Below are positions 56,111 to 64,000 of a stretch of 64,000 nt of DNA, in pieces (position 1 is the first letter of the stretch; each line of letters starts with the position of its first letter). The notes under the pieces are model-generated. The model worked only from the letters and a program-made list of their open reading frames with translations. It was not told the DNA's origin and did no database searches. The position numbers and the translations under genes were made by a program. Origin of the DNA: Xestospongia muta (Eukaryota > Porifera > Demospongiae > Haplosclerida > Petrosiidae); NCBI GenBank assembly GCA_963693285.1, contig OY848920.1:4911135-4975134 (forward strand). Direction: 5' to 3'.

Positions 56111-56175
56111 CTATGTAGTAGAAAGAACATCATGTTACTTTGGAGGGACAGGAAAGAAAGAAAAATGATACATGT

Positions 56176-56255
56176 ACTAGAGAGGATTTGAACTGAGGAG
56201 GAGGTTCTGATTACTAGTCAAACACTCACCCACTATACTACCACTATTAGCTAAG
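56176..56255 (-). tRNA. tRNA-Thr(AGU)-like relic or tRNA-derived SINE head
   Basis: On the minus strand a box-A-like region (TAGCTAATAGTGGTAG, GTGGGTGAG) is followed by a possible anticodon arm, TTTGA-CTAGTAA-TCAGA. Its five pairs include one G-T, and the loop has AGU in the middle. A box B, AGTTCAAATCC, follows at the right distance. The T stem and acceptor stem do not pair well, so a working tRNA is unlikely. Confidence 0.35.
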
Positions 56256-56289
56256 TAGATAAGAGATATAAGGACTCTGTACTAAATAG

Positions 56290-56845
56290 TTTAGTCAATA
56301 CCTGTTTTTGCCGATTACTGAGACCACTCCAAAACATCAGGCTCCAACTATACAATAAAATAATAAAATACAATAAAAAGTACATGTATAAATTTACATG
56401 TATATATGTGTGTACATATAATGTGTCTTCCTTATAAGGTAATATGTCTTACCATATGTGTGTACATATAATGTGTCTTCCTTATAAGGTAATATGTCTT
56501 ACCATATGTGTGTACATATAATGTGTCTTCCTTATAAGGTAATATGTCTTACCTTGGTGAGTTCAAGGAATAAGTGATTAGAGAACTTGATGACTGGACA
56601 ACTAGACTGTACTACCAATTATTAACCCCTTACTTCCAAACTTTTGTATCAAATATCTAACATTATATATCACTATATATTAGGGGGTGTGGCTATCTTA
56701 CCGAGAGATCTCAATAGCAGAGGTTAAAATTCTTCCATCAGATAATGACAAATGACAGACAAGATTCTAATGTAAATGAAATAATTAAATATTATTAATT
56801 ACAATAATTACCTCAATTTGGGACTCATCTTTATCACTACCACCT
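56290..56845 (-). other. Three short exon-like segments of unknown origin
   Basis: From high to low: GGSDKDESQIE before GTAATT near 56812; then after TTAG, NLVCHLSLSDGRILTSAIEI then SR before GTAAGAT near 56702; then after ATAG, WSLMFWSGLSNRQKQ before GTATTG near 56300. The second and third join in phase 2. I cannot assign a protein. They lie between the MetRS fragment and the MRH gene, so they may be part of another relic. Confidence 0.35.
56403..56554. repeat. 50-bp tandem repeat, three copies
   Basis: TGTACATATAATGTGTCTTC recurs at 56411, 56461 and 56511 with identical continuation to ATGTCTTACC. The period is exactly 50 bases. Confidence 0.95.
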
Positions 56846-57314
56846 ATAAGTAATCACGTGACAATATGGAGGAGAAATGGTAACAAAGAATCAGCTAAAG
56901 ACAGGAATGTTTCCACAGTAATGGAGTATATTATATATTCATAGTAACTTTAATTAAACAGTGGGTGGAGCATCAATTAATAATTACACGTGAAACAAAC
57001 TCTAAAGTAAGTGATATATCTAGTGTAATCATTGTTCTATTTTAATTGACTATATTTTAATACAACTAAAGTAGATCCATGTAGTAGTTGGTGGATTATT
57101 AACACATGTCCTACAAAATAGAAGGTAAACTACTGACATATTATATACTAATATTGGTCTGTGTATTATTGATATCAAGTATAGTATATATAATATACCA
57201 TTTGTGGAAACTATGACTGCCATTTTGAAGGTCAGGTAACCCTAAGCAGCTTAGAAAAAAACAAGGTGTGGTTTCACTATCTAGAGGGTGTGGCAGGCTT
57301 TGCAAACTATTGAA

Positions 57315-58830
57315 ATGTTTATGTACCTCTTTCTCTATCTCTTACTTCATGTGACAGGTCAAGATCTCATACCATGTACTCCACCTACAAGACAACCTAC
57401 CTGTGTATGTGAAACTAACAAAGGTACTATCAATCTTACTAGTATTACTAACAATGATGGTACATCAAGGTAAGTGGTGAGGATTGTGTATGAATGAATG
57501 AATAGATGAATAATTTAATGAATGGATTGATGGACAAAGAGTTATATAAATCATCTGTCCATTGATCTAGTAGTCTAATCAGTGTTTATATCCATTCATT
57601 AAACCATCCATTTATCCATTAATTCATACTGTATTAGTCTCAGTCCCAGACCTATACACAAATCTTTGAATATAGGTCTGAGACCAAGACTATTCAGTGT
57701 TTTACATCCACAACATACAATATCATTGTATAACTTTGTTTTTTACTCTTTCTAGGTTTAGTAGTAGTTCCTATGGATATAATTATAACTACAATCCTTG
57801 TTATCCATTCTCTATAGGAGACTCCTGTGATGATGGTACTGCTGTAAGTATCACTAACTGATATATACTATCTGAAAGTACAATAGTATGAGTATCAGTC
57901 TTAATATTAGCTTTAAGCTATAATTAATTCAGTATGGGTTTGAATCTATTCAGTATGGGTTTGAGTCTAGATTGTGTCATTCCACAATTACTTGAAACTC
58001 TCCAGTTTTCAATACTCCAGTGTTTTACCATGACATGACCTCCTCAAAGACAATAGGGTATTTTTACAATTATAATCTTGTTTAGAATGAGTTTACATAA
58101 GTCACTTATTACTGTATAATCCATGAATTCTACAGTCTATATTCAGTATAGGTTTCAATCTATTTAACATGGGTTTGAGTCTCTCTCCATATATTTCTAT
58201 ACATGTAGGTATGTCAACTAACAAGTGATGGGAAGAAGATCTTAGTTGGTAAAATGGACACTGAGGCTATGTTCTCTGATGATGAAGGAAATTATCAATT
58301 ACAATATAGTGGAGGAGATGATAAGAGGTAAACAATGAACACATGGTGGGTAATGTTACAGGAAGTACTACATCCTTTGATTGTGTAATTATGATATTAA
58401 TATCTGGTATATTAACCAGTAAAGTATGGAATTCCTGTATGGGCCACTTTAAAAGATATAATAATTGTTATTTATGATAACATACATTAAATGGTAAATT
58501 AAGAGGACTGTACAATTATAACATTTGTTAATGATGATAACTAATACATCTGACATCTTTATTCTCATGTTGACTAGAACATAATCCATTTCACATATAA
58601 TATCTACACAATGTCTGTTATCATTACTCATATAGAACAGCTGTAGTCTACCTCTTTTGTGATTATCAAGGAGATGATCCTTCAATCATTACAGAAGGAG
58701 ATCATGATCATCAATATCTCTATGTCTTTAAACTTACAACAACAGCTGTTTGTTTAAACTCAAAAGGTGGAGGAGGAGGAGCTAAAAAGAGTAATGTTGT
58801 AGGTCCTATTGGAATAGTATTGATAAGTTT
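57315..58830 (+). CDS. MRH-domain secretory protein, 3' end missing
   Basis: Four exons: 57315-57469, 57756-57843, 58209-58327 and 58636-58830, with agreeing phases (2, 0, 2) and 185 codons. An N-terminal signal peptide (MFMYLFLYLLLHVTGQ) leads into a mannose-6-phosphate-receptor-homology domain: CVCETNKGTINLTSI, YNPCYPFSIGDSCDDGTAVC, YQLQYSGGDDKR, TAVVYLFCDYQGDD and a final Cys. The Cys pattern and the Gln-Tyr/Arg/Glu/Tyr-type ligand positions fit MRH lectins of the secretory pathway. A Gly/Lys linker precedes VVGPIGIVLISL, the start of a membrane segment, and the exon ends in phase 2. No matching exon follows: the next plus-strand exon belongs to importin alpha and needs phase 0. The gene seems cut by the duplication. 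Confidence 0.75.
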
Positions 58831-58962
58831 GTGAGTCCATACAGTTCTCCTTTTATGCATCCATTAATTTTTAGTGTCATTCATTTTTCTAACCATTAAT
58901 ATATCATTCATCCATTGTCTTTCCTTGTATCCATTCGTCTATTTTATTTGTCCATTATATAG

Positions 58963-59499
58963 GAGGCAGCATGGACAATATCTAATATAACAGCTGGACA
59001 ACAAGGACAGATACAGTCAGTTATTGATGCTAACTTGTTACCTCCTTTAATTAATATACTAATTAAGGTGAGTGGGTGGTGTTATGTGACCATACTTTCA
59101 TCATTGTTTATATATCCATTCCATGTAGCTATTCATCCATTTACATCTATTCATCTATTATACAGGGTGAGTTCCGAGCTCAAAAGGAGGCAATATGGGC
59201 TATCACTAATTTGACAGCCGGGGGTACAGTCCCTCAAATACTCTATGCCTTAGAAATGGGAGCCCTCAAACTCAATATTAGATGCTATCTCCAACATGTT
59301 AAATGTAAGCCACACCCACTGTGTGTACATCCTCTCTAATGGACAATATAGTAACATTTTATAATTAGTTGTTAATGTTGTCTCTCTCTCTCTCTCTCAG
59401 AATGATGAGGTATCCACTCTGGCACCCTCTACTACATCAGGACAACTTCAATTTGCTCCTGCTACTCAAACTGTGCCTTCTGGAGGATTTAACTTCTGA
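58963..59499 (+). pseudogene. Importin-alpha 3' fragment, copy B
   Basis: Exon 58963-59067 gives [20 protein letters not shown] then [15 protein letters not shown], an armadillo repeat of importin alpha. Exon 59166-59304 gives [20 protein letters not shown] then TVPQILYALEMGAL, the next repeat, then a divergent end. The last exon, 59401-59499, is the same tail as copy A (NDEVSTLAPSTT to GGFNF, TGA). The second exon ends in phase 1 but the last starts in phase 0, so at least one exon is missing; copy A has a 1-to-0 exon at that place. The N-terminal half is absent. The upstream neighbour is the truncated MRH gene. Confidence 0.87.
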
Positions 59500-59643
59500 T
59501 ATAACGACCACACCCACTGACTCCACCCACCACTTGTTACCACTTTCAATAACTGCTTTGTTTGCACTTTATGAAAAGACATTGATACTAAAAAGACATC
59601 AACAGAAACTTAAACTAAATTGAAAGTAAATGTATAGAACAAA

Positions 59644-60452
59644 CTAATTTAAGACTGGCTCGAACTTAAGTCTGTCTTTAATAACTTGATAACTGTCTAA
59701 CTTCATACAATACTCTTCATGTTGTTTGGATAAGTATAATGTCTGTAGTGTGGTATTTTCGATAAGTTCAGTACAAATAGTCTTGATATCATCATTGTTC
59801 AGTGAAGTACCATGGAGATTTAGTTCTGTTAATGATTTAGTTGTATTTATTAGTTCAGCTATTGTACTGGTACTGGCTGAAGTGATCTGAGTATTAGAGC
59901 TGATGCTCAACACAGTCAGTGTTTGGTTTTTATTGAGGCCTTCACAGATATATCGGACACCATTATCAGTGATGTTACAGTTGTAGAGTCGTAGTATACG
60001 CAATGTTTTATTAATACTTAACATGGTAGATAAGTTACTGGTATCTTCATCTGTGATAGTAACATTAATCAATGATAAAGACTTAAGAGTAGTATTGGTA
60101 AAGAGAGCATCACTGATTTGTTTGATACCACCAGTAAGTGAAGAGTAGCGAAGAATTAGGTTTATCATTGTTTTATTAGTAGTTTGTAGCTCTGCTGATA
60201 ATGTTGATATACATATATTGTCCAATGGAGTGCTTTGTATATCAAGTCCCTTCACTGCACACTTACTGAGATTACTAATAATTACAAGAGCACTTTCAGG
60301 AGATGATGATCTGAGACGAATACTCCATCTACTTCCTTTGGTTTGTTGTTCTGTTATTAATCTGCTAACAACCTCTTCACATTGTTCAATAGTTGGTGAG
60401 ATAAGCCAAACATTCTTTATATCATCTCTCCACTCAACTCTTCCAGTATGTC
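59644..60452 (-). CDS. Adaptor B exon: leucine-rich repeats
   Basis: Same length as the LRR exon of copy A (809 bases). Differences cluster in repeat surfaces, for example LRILRLYNCNITDNGVRYIC here against LDKLDLVNCNITDNGVRYIC, and LSISSNTQITSA against LDIRYNPQITSA. The Leu skeleton is unchanged. It ends at a stop, 59644-59646, after the KFEPVLN tail. Confidence 0.88.
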
Positions 60453-63400
60453 CTGTTATAAACAGAGTTAGTATGTAGATATAGTGTACACATATAATAT
60501 ATAGTGTTACAAACTGTACTATACAAAACATTATAAAGTAAGTTCTAATCAACAAATTACAGGGATTACCTCCTAATTTGGGATCATCATGAGATAATTC
60601 AGATTTAGCTAGTTGTAGTTCTGTAAAATTTATAGGGAACTGCCCATAGACTCCATTCAGAGTCCCCTCACCCCATCCTCCTTCAATCTATGAAAATATA
60701 TAATATAATTAGAGATGATCTTTAAATAATATGTTGACATAATGAATGGATGGACAAAAAGGATGTCTCCATACCTTAATGACATCTTTGATAACATCTC
60801 CAACATTTAGAGTTAATTCCACAAGACGTACTTTGGTGTAAGATTGTTTGACAACAGCTTCTGTATAGACCACTAATACATCATTATAATGTAACTTTAT
60901 GAAACATCAAAACATAACATACCATAACCTGACTCTTTATCATCATTTGAACCCTTTGCCCCATCTTTCAACTCATGTACTGAAGACTCTACAATAAGTA
61001 ATGACAATATAGTTTGTATAATATATGTAGTCAGGAGTGGATGAAGAAGAGAAGGAGTGTTCAACATTTATACACTAACATGTACTATCTGTTATGACAA
61101 GTCCTTATCTTATAATACCATATAAGGTATATGCTTTCATAGGCAAAGTGATGGCTAACTTTTGTGGTTGTACAATTTTATCATGTGGTATTAAATGCTA
61201 CAAGGAGATGATCAGGACTAGGCTAACAAAAAAAAGTGAGTGAGACTAACTAAGAACCAAATCTGTAAAGTTGTTTACAAGTCATTGACTTGTCTGTATC
61301 TGTCACCAAAATAGTTTATTTGTAAATAACAACATGTGATTACATCGTTTAAGCTCAAGTACATGCTAAAATAACATTCCATATATGGACAATGGACACA
61401 TCCTAAGACATAGATATGGTACTATGACACTTACCATTGATAGATAGTGTGGACTCTTCTTGACTAGACTTATGAAGTCCTTCATCAGTTAATGGTTTCT
61501 GAGGTTTTTGTATAAATGCTAAATTTAGTAACAATCTCATATAATGAGAAGTAACAATTATCTACTAATATCAGTTACCTTTCAAGCTTTGCTTTAACTC
61601 CTCAATCTGTTTGTCTCTCTCTCTTAGCTGTAATGTCAATGTTGTTATTATTTCTTGTAGTTTCTCTATCTCTCCTTGTCTCTCAACAGACACTGACAAT
61701 AACTCCTTCTCAAAGACTATGGAATATATCTTTAATACAATAGTGTGTACATTATTAACATCTCACTTTCTTTTTCCTTGATGGTATTTGTTAACTGTTC
61801 TATCTGTAAAATTTTTGCTCTGTTCATTTTAGTACTTGCTTCTAACAATTGTTTCAACTCAGACTCTATAAACAAGAGAGAACAAGTGTGTACATAGTAC
61901 TTGTTGTTAAGAGCTTACCTTTAGTTTCTGTGACACTAGACATTTTTAGTATTTTGTTTTTAAGTGTGTCTAGTTCCTCTTCAAGTGCTATAAAGAGAGA
62001 AGCATTTATTGTTGATATAAAATGTTAAAAGTATCACAAAACTCATCATTACATCAGATTTCTTACCTTCCTTCATTGCTAACAATGATGTCAAGTCATT
62101 AATCTCTCTTTCTTTCTGTTCTAACATTTGTTTCACTAAATTTAATTCCTCTTCAGTAGCTACAGTATATGAGATCAATACAATGATACAAGCTGTGTTA
62201 CATGAATAAGACATTACTACCTTTCTTTCCTTGGTACATTTCTTCAGTCTCCCTTTCTTTCATTAGTTTTTCATCTATACAAAATATTTGACAGTAGTAA
62301 AAATAATTACACATAACATTTATGTACAATTAGTCAACAAAGAGCTAGCACAACATTATTCAAATAGAGCTAATGAAATAATTTTCTACCTCTAGGACAA
62401 AAGAGATCCTATTATTATTGATACACTAGTGCACTAAATGGTGTATTTTCCTTTATAGACTCAATCTACTGATGGACGTATGAACTCTTAATAGTTTATT
62501 GTTCAATGTATGATTGTATTAAAGGTACTGCCATACAGTGTTGGTCATATTGTACCACAAAGTTAATTTACATGATAGATGTGTTACATCAATTAAGTGT
62601 TTGTTGATTGTGGTACTAACTGATGAAGTCAGGTCTCTAAGAGTGTTAGGATATCAAATGTTGTACCAAAAAAACACAAGAATAAAACTGATAAAATGTG
62701 TATTGAAAACATTCAAGACATAGTCTCTTGTGCTTTTTTACGTAATGTACTTGACTAACACCATATCTATTACTTCAAGGTTAGACTGACCTTCACTGTT
62801 TCTAAGCTGTGATTTCAAATCATCCATTTCTGTTGTCATCTCTCTAATAATTGTGTCCCTTGACTCCAGTTTGTGTTTGAGATCCTTAATCTCCTATATA
62901 CAATACATGTAGTAACTGTTGTCTAATACTACTCATCTCTTACCTTATCTCTCTGACGTTTATCATAAATGGTGTGATAGCCAAATGTTAATTTTATCAC
63001 TCCATTCTCTTTCAGTAGGTTAAGATTTCTCTCTGCTGCTGTTAGTAAGAACTCCATCAAACTTAGAGGAGCATAGCAGGTAACAATGATAGAGTTACCA
63101 TCATTAACTGCTCTAACTTGTACAGACTTAGCCATGTCTCCAAATGCTTTTGCTAGCAAATCTTTGATATTTCTAAGTGTGTATTTGTCAGCCTCCCACT
63201 CCAGCACAAACTCGATAGTCTCACAAGTGAGATGATGAGAAAACGAAGCTATCTTGAAGTTATGTTTAAGGCATATATCAGTTTTGATCTTCTCACAAAA
63301 TGTATCAACAGCTGTCTTGAATTCTTCAATGTGTGGTTTAGCTGCTATGATCTTGTAGTGATTGACAATAGCCTCCAAACAGCAGACATTAATAATGGTA

Positions 63401-63962
63401 CATTTATCTTGTACAAGATCCATAACATCATTAAATGATTCAGCTGTAGCCAGTTGAGGTCTTAGCTCTCGAAAACATGTCCGAACATATATTTTGAGAT
63501 CTTCTAGTGAAGGAATACCAGCCTTAATAAGAGGTGACATTGTCATCATAAGATCACCAAAGGTCACTTTCATCTGATCAAAATCGTATTGATAAGTACG
63601 TTGAAGACTGACTCGGGAAGGAAATGTTTTCTCTATAAAAGTGATAATGGAAGATTAATATTATATAAATTATTCACCATATTCCTTGAGTATATCTTTA
63701 GCAATCTGTACTGTTTCTTCAGATTTCAATAAGACACTTGCGAAGACTTTTAAAATATTTGGCTCTTTAGACACTGTAGTACACAGTGCTCTCAATGGAC
63801 CTTCTCCTAGTACACTTCCCAATCTATTGACTTCATCTAATGTTTCCTTAGAGATCACTCTCTCTTCATATAACATCTGAACAATCTCCACAGGAAGAAT
63901 GAGAGGTGAGAGTCTGTCAGTGTGTTGTTGTAGCATTTGACAGGCAGGAGTAAATGACTCTT
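59644..63962 (-). CDS. Adaptor paralogue B (partial, runs off the window)
   Basis: Thirteen exons match copy A one for one: 63962-63678 (CARD-like), 63632-62944 (unnamed domain), 62893-62791, 62274-62221, 62159-62067, 61987-61919, 61865-61767, 61716-61579 and 61518-61435 (coiled coils and linker), 60988-60929, 60860-60775 and 60687-60570 (SH3), 60452-59644 (LRR). Lengths are equal except exon 3 (+3 bases) and the first coiled-coil exon (-24 bases, in frame). All splice sites are kept and no stop was seen, so the gene appears intact. The start and death-domain exons would lie beyond 64000. LRR residues differ more than the SH3 and middle domain. Confidence 0.87.
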
Positions 63963-64000
63963 CTATTATAAAAAATTAAAGATATATATATTATGTAAAA

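Noticed and set aside
59304..59401. Direct splice of importin copy B exon 59166-59304 to the last exon
   Set aside because: The first ends in phase 1 and the last starts in phase 0, so a joined frame would shift. An exon is missing, and the copy is called a fragment.

Overview
The window looks like nuclear DNA of a marine demosponge, resembling what I know of Amphimedon queenslandica. It is very AT-rich, its genes have many short GT-AG introns, and it carries expanded families of death-domain, Roc-COR, fibrinogen-like and IgGFc-binding-like proteins. Nothing prokaryotic is present. The species is an inference. Exon limits come from reading splice sites and checking that reading phases agree; no transcript data were available.

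Layout. 1-1460: broken BEL/Pao retroelement. 1640-6110: satellite array with a unit near 137 bp. 6990-10310 (minus): decayed fragments of an IgGFc-binding-like gene and two fibrinogen-like genes. 12843-41475 (plus): a 12-exon gene coding for a 2A-like (StopGo) leader, two duplicated death domains, a Roc-COR GTPase module, repeated basic linkers and a C-terminal death domain. Its 13.6 kb third intron holds duplicated blocks, a TA-flanked element, a piggyBac element (24197-26665) and a Ty3/gypsy-like element (26767-30556). 42186-42812: hAT remnant. 43914-44230: 60-bp palindrome-bearing repeats. 44340-47710 (minus): an uncharacterised multi-exon gene, probably decaying. 48325-48745 (plus): importin-alpha 3' fragment. 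49412-54337 (minus): a complete 15-exon gene for a predicted 1008-residue protein: death domain, CARD-like domain, unnamed middle domain, coiled coils, SH3, leucine-rich repeats. 54597-55787 (minus): relic of a third paralogue. 55806-56110 (minus): methionyl-tRNA synthetase fragment. 57315-58830 (plus): start of a secreted MRH-domain gene. 58963-59499 (plus): second importin-alpha fragment. 59644-63962 (minus): second adaptor paralogue, cut by the window edge.

How the genes may work together. The two recognisable systems are death-fold proteins of the kind used in innate-immune or cell-death signalling. One is a GTPase scaffold with three death domains and a possible translational-recoding leader. 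The other is a tandem pair of adaptors joining death-fold, SH3 and ribonuclease-inhibitor-type LRR modules. Their closeness suggests a signalling locus, but an interaction is only inferred. The locus is also a duplication hot spot: exons, introns, whole genes and fragments of housekeeping genes (importin alpha, MetRS) have been copied and broken here. Paralogous blocks preserve the empty sites of three transposons.
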